Positions 15,434-25,387 are shown, numbered from the stretch's first letter. The stretch: DNA of 64,000 nt from JAKASV01 sp963754845 (GCA_963754845.1 CAVWHE010000004.1:153673-217672), one strand, 5' to 3'. A program made the numbers and translations. Notes: generated by a model from the sequence alone, not told the origin.

Positions 15434-17134
15434 TTACGCCGTTACCACTGCCTGCGAAGGAGGGCTTGGCGGTGATTTGTGGGTCGTGTCCCATGCCGCA
15501 AGAAGCTCTCGGTTGAGTGCTGTGACAGGATAACGATAATCGAAGGCCAGCTGAGGCTCCTCGGCAAGAACACGATCAAAGGGAAGCACGACAAAAATGT
15601 GGTCCGAAATGCGCAGCACGTTATCAGAAACGCGCAAGGTTAGATAACCGGTCTTAACACTCGTGGTAACTGCCTTTCGAAAATCACTTAATGTGCGAAC
15701 GCGCATGCCATTGACCTCATTAATCGTCATGCCCTCGGAAATAATGCGCGTACGTGCGAGATACGACGTTTGAAAGACATGCGACACGACAAGAACGGGA
15801 TCATTCTGATTTTTAAGATCGGCAAATTGTGCAAGTCCCGGAGCCTTGGGACCAAGTGCTGCTATGTGGTTGATCGTGAGGTCCATAACAACCATGCCAG
15901 CGACCATCTCATAATCAATATCTTCGTAGTTTGGATATACCTTGCGGATGGCGGGGAGTTCGCGCTGGCTTATGAGCGCTATGCAGACACGTCGCACGCC
16001 CTTACGGTACATCACAAGGTGAACTTTCGAGCCAAGAGGAAGGCGCGCGATATAATCGGTCGCCGATATTTTGTCCTCGGCCCAAGGAACACTGATGTCG
16101 CCGAACATATCAAGATGGTTGCCGTTAATTTCGTAGAGCATGTCGCCGCGGACGACACCGGCCTTGGCAAGAGCACTGTTTTTTACCGCCTCAACGACAT
16201 AACATCCGGCTGGAAGAGGGTTGCCTAAAAATGAGGCAAGGGCTTCGTTGGCATTGTTATAAAGAAGCCCAAGAAAGGGCCTGCGGATAAGTTTTTCTTT
16301 GCGAAGGTTGGGCAAAATTGTTTTGAGGTCGTTGATGGGGATGATATAGCCGACATTCTGTGCTTCGACGATCCCGCTCGTATTAATGCCAACGACCTGG
16401 CCGTCCATATTGAGGAGCGGGCCGCCGGAACTTCCAGGGTTAATAGCGGCACTCATCTGAATGACGTTTGATTCGCGGCCACTTACAACGCCCGTCGTGC
16501 TCTTGAGCGACTCCTGCCCGAGAGGGTACCCGAGCGCCATAACTTCATCAGCACGCCTAACGGTGTCTGAATCGCCAAGGTGCAAAAATGGTACGGCTCC
16601 AAGCTCCTTGCGGATCGCGGCGATGCCGTCGGCCGTTACACGTAGAAGCGCCAGATCGTAATCGGGAGCAAAGCCAACGACGGTAGCATCAAAGACACGT
16701 TTGCCAAACGACGGAATCTGGACCCATACCGATTTTGCTTGAGCAACAAGGTGAGCATTCGTAACGAGGTACCCCTCATCGTCAATGAAAAACCCGCTAC
16801 CGGCAGCACGATATTGAGTTGGCGATTTAAAGGGCTGCCGTATGTCCATTTCAGCAACCTGACTTATAACCTGGACAACGGTATCCTTGCTTCGCTCCTG
16901 AAGTGGTCTCCACAAAGTGCGACTGTGCGATACTCCCTGGGACTCGCCGTCCTTTGCTTGCGTGGTACGCGCTTGCCGTGTTTCCTCGTGGGCAATTTCA
17001 AGCTTTTCAAGCACGAGGGCAAGCTCCTGGAATCGTTGGTGCTGCCTGTAGAGTACGTAAAAGGAGGCACTGAGTGCGCCAGCACCACAGAAAATCATAA
17101 AGGCAACAAAAATCCTCTTCCTGGTCTCAACCAT
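15434..17134 (-). CDS. DegP/HtrA-type serine protease with PDZ domains
   Basis: A 566-residue envelope protease. ATG 17134 has GGGAG upstream; the frame runs open to 17245. An N-terminal hydrophobic anchor (IFVAFMIFCGAGALSASFYVL) precedes a coiled-coil stretch. The trypsin-like domain has the triad His 128 (VTNAHLVA), Asp 160 (PDYDLALLRV) and Ser 236 (NPGSSGGPLLN). PDZ-like modules follow (AKAGVVRGDMLYEINGNHLD and a later ISEGMTINEVNGM). Such proteins degrade or refold misfolded envelope proteins. The long C-terminus (LTINHIAALGPKAPG onward) resembles the extended DegP forms of plants and some bacteria more than E. coli DegP. It ends 57 bases before dnaA and may share its transcript. Confidence 0.9.
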   Translation of the reverse strand: MVETRKRIFVAFMIFCGAGALSASFYVLYRQHQRFQELALVLEKLEIAHEETRQARTTQAKDGESQGVSHSRTLWRPLQERSKDTVVQVISQVAEMDIRQPFKSPTQYRAAGSGFFIDDEGYLVTNAHLVAQAKSVWVQIPSFGKRVFDATVVGFAPDYDLALLRVTADGIAAIRKELGAVPFLHLGDSDTVRRADEVMALGYPLGQESLKSTTGVVSGRESNVIQMSAAINPGSSGGPLLNMDGQVVGINTSGIVEAQNVGYIIPINDLKTILPNLRKEKLIRRPFLGLLYNNANEALASFLGNPLPAGCYVVEAVKNSALAKAGVVRGDMLYEINGNHLDMFGDISVPWAEDKISATDYIARLPLGSKVHLVMYRKGVRRVCIALISQRELPAIRKVYPNYEDIDYEMVAGMVVMDLTINHIAALGPKAPGLAQFADLKNQNDPVLVVSHVFQTSYLARTRIISEGMTINEVNGMRVRTLSDFRKAVTTSVKTGYLTLRVSDNVLRISDHIFVVLPFDRVLAEEPQLAFDYRYPVTALNRELLAAWDTTHKSPPSPPSQAVVTA

Positions 17135-17466
17135 GACACGACTCCCAACTTCTTGATTTATATGAAACGATGGACTCATGATACCACATCGACGGGGTAT
17201 TGCTAGGGACAAAAATTTTGCCATATCTTCGTTGCTCGTTATCAAAATACAGAGGCTCCAACGCTCTTTTCGTGTACCTTGTTGAATCGTCGGGAACGTT
17301 CAAACGCACAACGAACACCTCCACATACGCGACCCCACCGTTGCACTCTATCTGCTCTCCCACGATTGACATGTTCAGGTTAGATGGCGTAGTATCACGA
17401 AGGGAAAGCAAAGGGAGGTTTTTGTGTGGTTGTGAATGCACGTTCCTTTTTCCAAAAGGAGTACTC

Positions 17467-20400
17467 GTGAAGCGTTTCAGTCTGCGTTTACTTACCTGCC
17501 ACGCATCAACGATCCATGCGCGTTTAACGTTGTTTCATATGCTCGCGGTTGCCGTTCTTTGTTCTTGTACACACCCGGCAGCGGCACGCCCGCATGTCCC
17601 CGACGGTTACACGCTCTTTAGCCACAGCGGCAACACTCTTGTGCTGAGCAGGCCGACGGGGCCGAAGGCGGCATCGCCCGTCCTCTGCCCGCCCAACGCG
17701 TGTTTGCCGGCCCTCAAAGTTTCAGGTGACGGGGCGATTGCGGTCAACCCCGCGCTAGCACGAACGCGGCGTGGCAATGGATTGTGTGCGTGGCAACAGC
17801 TTACAAGTGGCACACTTGCCGCCGGCACGTATGCGCTCTACTGCGCATCATACGACACGTTCAACAACCGCTGGCGCGCGCCAAAAAATCTCTCTGAGGG
17901 CGCACCGGTCAGCGGCAGCGATGCGCTTGAACCCCAGGTCGCCGTGGACAAATGCGGTCACGGCATGACCGTCTGGAAGCAGGCAAACGGCTATGATGAA
18001 ACATCGAGCACAACGGTTTATAACATCGTCGGGCGACCCTACACGCTCAACTGGAAGCGCGGTGAAAAGCTGCTTGAACCGGCAAACATTTCCCTCGATC
18101 ACACCGCCAACGCCGATCTTCCCAACTTAAAAATCTCCGCGTGCTGCCAAGGTCTTGTTGCGTGGCAGGAGACGTACACGGCAGCAAACCAAAGCACCGC
18201 CACAGTTATTTGGGTGTCCGGAAAGACATCGTCGGTTGCTCAACAGCACGTTGAATCGACAGAAACGCTTTCTGCCGGCGACGCCACGAATCAGGTATCC
18301 GCGCTACGCTCCTCTGGCGGCGGCTCGATATCGCTCTCCTCAGCCCCCGGCACCGTCTTTATCTACGTCGTGGGCGATATTGACGGCGACCTTGATATCA
18401 ACCTCGAAGCACCATCAGCGTTTGCCGTCGCAGCACCAACCAAAAGCATCGGTGATCCTTCGATCCCCTCGATAACGCTCACGGTCAACGAGGGAAAAAA
18501 GATCAGCGGGCATTGCGCGATAAATATTAAACCTGAATCAACGGTTGGAAATTGCTCGTTAAATATTGACAAAGCTGCAGTTATCGAAGATTATTGTACT
18601 GTTACAGTGGGGGGGAGAATAGAAGAAGCCTGCTCACTCGTCATAAACGGAACAGTTGAATGCACAACGGGCGGCTACAACGTGGGCGCCGGTGTATACG
18701 TGAGTGGCGGCTATATCGGAGGTGACTGTTCAATCGTCATCGAGAGCGGCACGGTCACAGGCAAAGGATCAAGCTCACCCCAAGAAACTTCAGTTGCAGG
18801 CATTGGCATAGCTGTGGAGAATAGGGGCCGCATTGACGGTGCATGCTCAGTTTTGGTACGCGATTCTAGCGTGGCTGGCACGGCAACAGCTGGGGGAAGT
18901 GGCTGTTCAATTGCAGGCATTGGCATAGCTGTGGATAATTGGAGCCACGTCGGCGGTCCATGTTCAGTTTCAGTGCACAGTGGCATCGTTAACGGCACCT
19001 CAACAACAAGTAGTAACTATAGTTCAGTTGCGGGTATTGGTATTGCCCTGAACGAAAACAGCAGAGTAGACGATACATGCACCATTTCCGCGCACGATAA
19101 CAGCACAGCAACAGGCGATGGCAGTGGTGGTGGTGGTGCCAATGACTACAATTCAATTGCAGGCATTGGCATAGCTGTGGATAACAGCGGCAGTATCGGT
19201 GGTGTCTGCTCAATTGCAATTGATAACAGCGAGGCAACAGGCGATGGCAGTGGTGGTGGTGGTGGTGGTGCCAATGACTACAATTCAATTGCAGGCATTG
19301 GCATAGCTGTGGATAACAGCGGCAGTATCAGTGGTGACTGCTCAATTGCAATTAATAACAGCACAGCAACAGGCGATGGCAGTGGTGGTGGTGGTGATAA
19401 CAATCGGTTCAATTCAGTTGCAGGCATTGGCATAGCTGTGGATAGCAGCGGCAGTATCAGTGGTGACTGCTCAATTGCAATTGATAACAGCGAGGCAACA
19501 GGCGATGGCAGTGGTGGTGGTGGTGATAACAATTGGTTCAATTCAGTTGCAGGCATTGGCATAGCTGTGGATAACAGAGGCTCTATCATCAGTGGTGACT
19601 GCTCAATTGCAATTAATAATAACAGCGAGGCAAAAGGCGATGGCAGTGGTGGTGGTGGTGACAATGACTACAATTCAATTGCAGGCATTGGCATAGCTGT
19701 GGATTACAGCGGCAGTATCAGTGGTGACTGCTCAATTGCAATTGATAACAGCGAGGCAACAGGCGATGGCAGTGGTGGTGGTGGTGGTGGTGGTGACAAT
19801 GACTACAATTCAATTGCAGGCATTGGCATAGCTGTGGATTACAGCGGCAGTATCAGTGGTGACTGCTCAATTGCAATTGATAACAGCGGGGCAACAGGCG
19901 ATGGCAGTGGTGGTGGTGGTGGTGACAATTGGTTCAATTCAGTTGCAGGCATTGGCATAGCTGTGGATAATGGCGGCAGTATCGGTGGTGTCTGCTCAAT
20001 TGCAATTGATAGCAAAGGTGTTGCGACGGTCAATGCTCAAGGCTCTGATAGCTCCAATTCAGTAGCGTCCTTCGGAGCTGCCCTCAACTATGGCGGTAAA
20101 ATCAATGCCAATCTGTCCATCGCCATCGATGGTACCGTGTGCGGCGACGTGGCGGTTGCCGCCACGAATGATAGCGCGATTACAGGCACCATCACCGCCA
20201 GCGGCAGCGGGTGTGTGAGTGGGTCTGTGACGTTGCCGACGGGGGTGACGGGGAGCCCTTCATGGATCGGCGGCAATCAGACGTGCACGGCGTGTTCAGC
20301 CCCTTCACTATCAACTTCAGTCGTCAAACCCGCCAATCCGGAGATGGCCGCGACCGTTGCAGGAACAACAGAATCTGAGGCAGCCGCGCCAAAAGCAGCT

Positions 20401-21591
20401 CTTCAACAACCGCCAGACGCGGGTGGCACGCGCAGCGCGCGCATCAATCGCACTCACCAACAATCAAAGCCAACCCAGCAACCAACGGTCACACTGCGTT
20501 CTGGAGCCATCAAGCAGGCGGCCGTTTTGAAAGCAGCTTTCGACGTCGTTTCAAGCGCCACGTGTCCGCCCTTGTTTATCAAGGTCGACAATCTTGACGT
20601 CTCGTGTCCGCCGGTCATTGTGAACGCCGTCACCGCGTGCGGATACGATGCGTGCACAGGAACGTTCAACGCACCGCAGGGCCTGGAGCCGGCCCCGCTA
20701 GCATTTTTAGCTCCGTTTGTACTTCCCACCCTCCCCCGCGTTGCTCTTGATGATAACGGCCACGGCATCGTCGTCTGGCAGAGACAAGACGAAATGCTTG
20801 TTTCGCACGCGTACGCATGTCCGTACGATTACGATGTGGCAACGGGTGACTTTGGGTTGACCTTCACGCTTGCAAACGGTTCTCAAGCCTTCACCCCCGA
20901 CGCCGATCTGGGCGGCTGCGGGTGCGGCATCATCGCGTGGGCGCAAACGAGCACGGCCGACGATAAACGCGCTGATATTTGGGCGTGCACGTACAATCCG
21001 GTCACTAAAGAACTCGGCACGGCGCTACTTATTTCTGACGGCACGAAGAATGCCGTTGAACCTCGTGTTGCGTGCGACTGTCGCCATCGCGCATGCGTCG
21101 TCTGGCGCCAGGCGAACGCTGACGGCACGACGTATTCAGTCTGGGCCAACGTATACAACATGACGGGAGCACAGGAGCTCGGCGGGCCGACAAATATTTC
21201 TTTGGCAGGACCGGCCGAATTGGGCGACGCTCACAATCTTTCCCTCGTCAAACTTGATAACCGCGGCAGGTATCGCGCGATCTGGCAGCAGGTCGTTGGT
21301 GTCGACAGTTTCGGAAAGCCGATCACGAACGTCTTTGCGCGGGCATATGCAGCGTGTTACGGCCGCTGGGGCTCCGTCGTCAACATGTCGAGCCCGTGCG
21401 ACACCGGTGGCACGATCGATGGAAGCAACGACGCATGCAGCGGTAAAATGGCGTCAAACATGCGCGGTGGAACGCTTGTGGCCTGGCAGACGACGCCGAC
21501 AGGGACTGACGATTATGCAATCTGGGCGTGTCGGTGTGCGACGTTCGGGTGTCAGACTGCGACGACGGCGTGTAAAGAGACGGCTCCATAA
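17467..21591 (+). CDS. Giant secreted repeat protein (propeller-like ends, beta-solenoid middle)
   Basis: A 1,374-residue protein. GTG 17467 is chosen because AAAAGGAG lies five bases upstream and a signal peptide follows (LFHMLAVAVLCSCTHPAAA). Residues about 80–250 and 1,080–1,370 contain repeats of the form p-x-V-A-x-D-x-x-G-x-x-x-V-W-x-x (for example EPQVAVDKCGHGMTVWKQ, LPRVALDDNGHGIVVWQR, EPRVACDCRHRACVVWRQ), like blades of a beta-propeller. The middle is a stack of Cys-containing repeats, first short (G-x-I-x-x-x-C-x-I-x-I-x-G), then ten copies of a 35–40-residue unit with AGIGIAVDN, CSIAI and ATGDGSGGGG. Probably surface-exposed and adhesive; its function is unknown. A frameshifted relative begins at 63307. 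Confidence 0.8.
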   Translation: MKRFSLRLLTCHASTIHARLTLFHMLAVAVLCSCTHPAAARPHVPDGYTLFSHSGNTLVLSRPTGPKAASPVLCPPNACLPALKVSGDGAIAVNPALARTRRGNGLCAWQQLTSGTLAAGTYALYCASYDTFNNRWRAPKNLSEGAPVSGSDALEPQVAVDKCGHGMTVWKQANGYDETSSTTVYNIVGRPYTLNWKRGEKLLEPANISLDHTANADLPNLKISACCQGLVAWQETYTAANQSTATVIWVSGKTSSVAQQHVESTETLSAGDATNQVSALRSSGGGSISLSSAPGTVFIYVVGDIDGDLDINLEAPSAFAVAAPTKSIGDPSIPSITLTVNEGKKISGHCAINIKPESTVGNCSLNIDKAAVIEDYCTVTVGGRIEEACSLVINGTVECTTGGYNVGAGVYVSGGYIGGDCSIVIESGTVTGKGSSSPQETSVAGIGIAVENRGRIDGACSVLVRDSSVAGTATAGGSGCSIAGIGIAVDNWSHVGGPCSVSVHSGIVNGTSTTSSNYSSVAGIGIALNENSRVDDTCTISAHDNSTATGDGSGGGGANDYNSIAGIGIAVDNSGSIGGVCSIAIDNSEATGDGSGGGGGGANDYNSIAGIGIAVDNSGSISGDCSIAINNSTATGDGSGGGGDNNRFNSVAGIGIAVDSSGSISGDCSIAIDNSEATGDGSGGGGDNNWFNSVAGIGIAVDNRGSIISGDCSIAINNNSEAKGDGSGGGGDNDYNSIAGIGIAVDYSGSISGDCSIAIDNSEATGDGSGGGGGGGDNDYNSIAGIGIAVDYSGSISGDCSIAIDNSGATGDGSGGGGGDNWFNSVAGIGIAVDNGGSIGGVCSIAIDSKGVATVNAQGSDSSNSVASFGAALNYGGKINANLSIAIDGTVCGDVAVAATNDSAITGTITASGSGCVSGSVTLPTGVTGSPSWIGGNQTCTACSAPSLSTSVVKPANPEMAATVAGTTESEAAAPKAALQQPPDAGGTRSARINRTHQQSKPTQQPTVTLRSGAIKQAAVLKAAFDVVSSATCPPLFIKVDNLDVSCPPVIVNAVTACGYDACTGTFNAPQGLEPAPLAFLAPFVLPTLPRVALDDNGHGIVVWQRQDEMLVSHAYACPYDYDVATGDFGLTFTLANGSQAFTPDADLGGCGCGIIAWAQTSTADDKRADIWACTYNPVTKELGTALLISDGTKNAVEPRVACDCRHRACVVWRQANADGTTYSVWANVYNMTGAQELGGPTNISLAGPAELGDAHNLSLVKLDNRGRYRAIWQQVVGVDSFGKPITNVFARAYAACYGRWGSVVNMSSPCDTGGTIDGSNDACSGKMASNMRGGTLVAWQTTPTGTDDYAIWACRCATFGCQTATTACKETAP
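18784..20080 (+). repeat. Tandem coding repeats with variable (GGT)n tracts
   Basis: Ten copies of a unit of about 105–125 bases, each encoding AGIGIA[VL] then C-[ST]-[IV], plus a degenerate eleventh. From the fourth copy onward each contains an uninterrupted GGT run of four to nine triplets encoding poly-Gly (for example 19121–19137, 19251–19270, 19770–19793). Copy-to-copy identity is high in the last seven units, pointing to recent expansion. Changes in GGT number keep frame, so they alter spacer length rather than switch the gene off. Confidence 0.85.
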
Positions 21592-21723
21592 GATTTCTTG
21601 TGATGGGGAGAACGCCCTATGCGGGCGGCACCAACAGCCTGTTGGATCCTATTTTAAGAAAACCTCTGTGGGAGTGAATGCCCTATGACGGGGGGAAGGC
21701 CCTGCGACGGGCGGCGGAATTAA

Positions 21724-23377
21724 TGCCCTATGCGGGCGGCACCAAAGGGAGGGTTGCACGCCCAACCCCCCTCTGGACACCCAAGGGCGCCAACAGCCTG
21801 TTGGATCCTCTCCCGCGCGGTTATCCACGACACGACTTAATGGCTTGCCTTGCAGGGCAAGACAAACCATACGTCGGTCATGGGACGCGCTACCGGAAGC
21901 GCGAGGCGCGCACAGACCAAGGGGTGGTCAACTCCCCTTGGAGACCCCAGGCAATAACACCAAAAGCTTGTTTTGAATGCCCTGCGACAGGGAGAACGCC
22001 CTATGCGGGCGGCGGAATTAATGCCCTATGCGGGCGGCACCAAAGGGAGGGTTGCACGCCCAACCCCCCTCTGGACACCCAAGGGCGCCAACAGCCTGTT
22101 GGATCCTCTCCCGCGCGGTTATCCACGACACGACTTAATGGCTTGCCTTGCAGGGCAAGACAAACCATACGTCGGTCATGGGACGCGCTACCGGAAGCGC
22201 GAGGCGCGCACAGACCAAGGGGTGGTCAACTCCCCTTGGAGACCCCAGGCAATAACACCAAAAGCTTGTTTTGAATGCCCTGCGACAGGGAGAACGCCCT
22301 ATGCGGGCGACGGAATTAATGCCCTATGCGGGCGGCACCAAAGGGAGGGTTGCACGCCCAACCCCCCTCTGGACTCCCAAGGGCGCCAACAGCCTATTGG
22401 ATCCTCTCCCGCGCGGTTATCCACGACACGACTTAATGGCTTGCCTTGCAGGGCAAGACAAACCATACGTCGGTCATGGGACGCGCTACCGGAAGCGCGA
22501 GGCGCGCACAGACCAAGGGGTGGTCAACTCCCCTTGGAGACCCCAGGCAATAACACCAAAAGCTTGTTTTGAATGCCCTGCGACAGGGAGAACGCCCTAT
22601 GCGGGCGGCGGAATTAATGCCCTATGCGGGCGGCACCAAAGGGAGGGTTGCACGCCCAACCCCCCTCTGGACACCCAAGGGCGCCAACAGCCTGTTGGAT
22701 CCTCTCCCGCGCGGTTATCCACGACACGACTTAATGGCTTGCCTTGCAGGGCAAGACAAACCATACGTCGGTCATGGGACGCGCTACCGGAAGCGCGAGG
22801 CGCGCACAGACCAAGGGGTGGTCAACTCCCCTTGGAGACCCCAGGCAATAACACCAAAAGCTTGTTTTGAATGCCCTGCGACAGGGAGAACGCCCTGGCG
22901 GGGAAGCCCTATGCGGGCGGCACCAAAGGGAGGGTTGCACGCCCAACCTCCCTCTGGACTCCCAAGGGCGCCAACAGCCTGTTGGATCCTCTCCCGCGCG
23001 GTTATCCACGACACGACTTAATGGCTTGCCTTGCAGGGCAAGACAAACCATACGTCGGTCATGGGACGCGCTACCGGAAGCGCGAGGCGCGCACAGACCA
23101 AGGGGTGGTCAACTCCCCTTGGAGACCCCAGGCAATAACACCAAAAGCTTGTTTTGAATGCCCTGCGACAGGGAGAACGCCCTATGCGGGCGACGGAATT
23201 AATGCCCTATGCGGGCGGCACCAAAGGGAGGGTTGCACGCCCAACCCCCCTCTGGACACCCAAGGGCGCCAACAGCCTGTTGGATCCTCTCCCGCGCGGT
23301 TATCCACGACACGACTTAATGGCTTGCCTTGCAGGGCAAGACAAACCATACGTCGGTCATGGGACGCGCTACCGGAA
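21724..23377 (+). repeat. Six tandem 298-bp direct repeats made of hairpins
   Basis: Copies recur every 298 bases (one step is 287 owing to a small replacement near 22900). A reference 9-mer occurs at 21821, 22119, 22417, 22715, 23002 and 23300. Within the unit beginning at 22271, perfect palindromes follow one another: CCCTG/CAGGG (22278–22290), GCCC/GGGC (22296–22308 and 22321–22333), GGGTTG/CAACCC (22347–22364), CCAACAG/CTGTTGG-type (22386–22400), CTTGCC/GGCAAG (22440–22457), GCGCT/AGCGC (22483–22498) and CCAAGGGG/CCCCTTGG (22513–22537). Units are nearly identical. The unit length is not a multiple of three, so the overlapping open frames here are unlikely to be genes. Confidence 0.9.
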
Positions 23378-23540
23378 TGATACCAAGGCACATTCATAGA
23401 AGGCAGACCTCTTGCATAAAAGCGGCTAACACCGGTGCAGAACATCAGCGATTGCCGGAAAATATTTTCCCACGATCTGGTTGCTTTGGATTATTTTCGC
23501 GTGAATTTTCATAGAATTGCTGGCAACCTGCGCGCGCTCA

Positions 23541-23990
23541 CCGCGCGCCATTCAGGTATACCTCCGGTAGCGCGTCCCATGGCCGGCGTATGGTTTGTCT
23601 TGCTTTGCAAGGCAAGCCATTAAGTCGTGTCATGGATATACGCGCGGGATTGGTCTGTGCGCGCCTCGCGCTTCCGGTAGCGCGTCCCATGACCGACGTA
23701 TGGTTTGTCTTGCCCTGCAAGGCAAGCCATTAAGTCGTGTCGTGGATAACCGCGCGGGAGAGGATCCAACAGGCTGTTGGCGCCTTTGGGGATCCAGAGG
23801 GGGGTTGGGCGTGCAACCCTCCCTTTGGTGCCGCCCGCGTAGGGCATTAATTCCGCCGCCCGCGTAGGGCCTTCCCCCTGTCGCAGGGCATTCAAAACAA
23901 GCTTTTGGTGTTATTGTCTGGGGATCCAAGGGGAGTTGGACAACCATCCCCTGGCGTTCTCCCTGTCATAGGGCATTCATTGAGAGGTTC
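23541..23990 (-). repeat. Inverted copies of the 298-bp palindromic unit
   Basis: From about 23660 to 23990 the reverse complement of one whole unit is present, with the same modules in reverse order. A shorter, more diverged inverted fragment precedes it (23541–23640). Substitutions such as GCCCGCGTAGGGC for GCCCTATGCGGGC show these copies are older than the direct array. Confidence 0.8.
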
Positions 23991-23992
23991 TC

Positions 23993-25387
23993 TTAAAAAT
24001 AGGATCCAACAGGCTGTTGGCGTTCACCACCCCTCTGGGCGGCGAGTCTGTTTTCACAGTAATCCGTGAGTGCCTCGAGCATGGGTTCATGCCAAAGGGT
24101 AATCGTATTTTCAGCTGTCTGCACCGTTGCCATGGTGCCGCCGGTATGTGCTACCTCAGGCACATTGGCCGTCGACCGTGCCCTGTGCAGGGGAAATCTC
24201 GTTACGGGACTCACGAGTACCGATGAACAATCAGAGCAGCGAACGACTAAGTAGGGACCTTTTGGCGTAACGTCGAACGGCTCACTCGGGTCTATGTACG
24301 AGACATGACGAGTGGTGTTTGTGCAAGCATCATAGACGAATGCGCATACGCTTGTGGGAGAGTCTTGGGCAGAGGCAACAAGCCACCGGCCGTTGCTACC
24401 ATTCGTATTCTGCACGCGACCATTGATGGCTGGGCATGTTGCACAGCAGCACGCATAAGAGAATGGCGTAGGTGTTACCGTGTGCGTACCGGTGTCAAGC
24501 ATCGAAGTAATCGCGGCGCCTCTGCTCATGGCAAGACGGCCATCACACAAAAGAGCAACCGGTACATCGAGCCATATATCCCTGCTGTAGTCGATATCTT
24601 TGAGCACGGCCCCGCGTTCAAGGTCGACGGTGCGTACGTGCCCATTGGAGGAATCGTAGACAACAACGACGTTCTGCTGCCGGTGGCCAGTATGTGCAAA
24701 GAGCAGAGGAGAGTTCTTCAGAAGTGGTGTATCAAATTTACGTATGACCCCGGTATGTCCATCACCCAAAAATACTACCCCGCGGTCGCCGATGATGGCA
24801 CAGCCGTTGTCCGTAACGTCAACATGGGTTAGACGAATGTTTCCTCCGCCAAGGCGAAATTCGCGAACGATAGTAGAGCTTTTAGTATCGATAACGTAAA
24901 AAGCCATGGCTCCGTCGCTGAATGATCCACAGCAAGCCATCACGTACTTACCTCGAGGAGAAATGCACACGCTGTGACTGAAGCAGAACTCGTGCGCACA
25001 AATCCTGAGTGAAGTTGCGATGAAGCCACTTCGCCACGCATGGGTATGTCGGTAGATATCACAGACTTTTTCACAAAGTTCCAAGGGGAGAACGTCAAGA
25101 ACGGTACGTGTAATACTCTTCCACGATTCTTGCCATAGATTTTTATCGGGTCCCAAGGCGGCCTTTGTTAATGGCACTATTTTTGCTGTCAGAAGAGCAT
25201 GAGCTGCTTTTTCGGTTAGCGCGGCTATTGTCCGTCGCCCTTCGGCGGTTGCTGATAACGTTGATGCAGGGGTGCCGCCGCATTCGTGGTGCTGTGGCGG
25301 TGCCGCACAAAAGCACCTGTGTGAAATACACGTCGCCACCACCATGAGCCCGAATCTGCATAAAAAACTAAAAATAATCGTACGCAT
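23993..25387 (-). CDS. Secreted WD40-like beta-propeller protein
   Basis: A 464-residue protein from ATG 25387 with a signal peptide (IIFSFLCRFGLMVVATCIS). After a helical region (about 45–115) comes LPLELCEKVCDIYRHTHAW, then repeated propeller-like strands (VCISPRGKYVMACC, VDVTDNGCAIIGDRGVVFL, VALLCDGRLAMSRG, SVLVSPVTRFPL, ITLWHEPMLEALTDY). The paralog at 25467–26786 shares this order. The LP-x-E-L...Y-x-x segment before a propeller faintly recalls F-box/WD40 architecture, but this is speculative. The last residues (GERQQPVGSYF) and stop codon are encoded by the palindromic element at 24001–24022, so the C-terminus has been replaced or extended by the repeat. Confidence 0.6.
   Translation of the reverse strand: MRTIIFSFLCRFGLMVVATCISHRCFCAAPPQHHECGGTPASTLSATAEGRRTIAALTEKAAHALLTAKIVPLTKAALGPDKNLWQESWKSITRTVLDVLPLELCEKVCDIYRHTHAWRSGFIATSLRICAHEFCFSHSVCISPRGKYVMACCGSFSDGAMAFYVIDTKSSTIVREFRLGGGNIRLTHVDVTDNGCAIIGDRGVVFLGDGHTGVIRKFDTPLLKNSPLLFAHTGHRQQNVVVVYDSSNGHVRTVDLERGAVLKDIDYSRDIWLDVPVALLCDGRLAMSRGAAITSMLDTGTHTVTPTPFSYACCCATCPAINGRVQNTNGSNGRWLVASAQDSPTSVCAFVYDACTNTTRHVSYIDPSEPFDVTPKGPYLVVRCSDCSSVLVSPVTRFPLHRARSTANVPEVAHTGGTMATVQTAENTITLWHEPMLEALTDYCENRLAAQRGGERQQPVGSYF

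Larger units (their letters stand above)
21605..24022. mobile_element. Palindrome-mosaic repeat block with inverted ends
   Basis: A non-coding block between the giant repeat protein and the propeller genes. Its two ends are inverted copies of the same sequence. CCAACAGCCTGTTGG, then GATCCTATTTT, an AAGA box, AACCTCT and TGAATGCCCTATGAC begin at about 21630 on the plus strand and run leftward from 24020 on the minus strand. Inside lie six direct 298-bp units, a single-copy spacer (23380–23540) and an inverted full unit plus fragments. No transposase or convincing CDS is present. The structure resembles a composite of palindromic elements such as BIMEs or Rickettsia palindromic elements; no known family is recognised. 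Confidence 0.7.

Noticed and set aside
19278..19664. Pro/Leu-rich minus-strand frames
   Set aside because: Antisense of the GGT-rich repeats in the giant protein.
21678..23399. Series of overlapping open frames of about 100–199 codons repeating every 298 bases
   Set aside because: They arise because the GC-rich repeat lacks stops in two frames. The unit length is not a multiple of three, each frame reads through two units in different phases, and there is no ribosome site or family match.
21605..24022. CRISPR array
   Set aside because: Units are 298 bases, contiguous and identical throughout; there are no unique spacers and no cas genes in the window.
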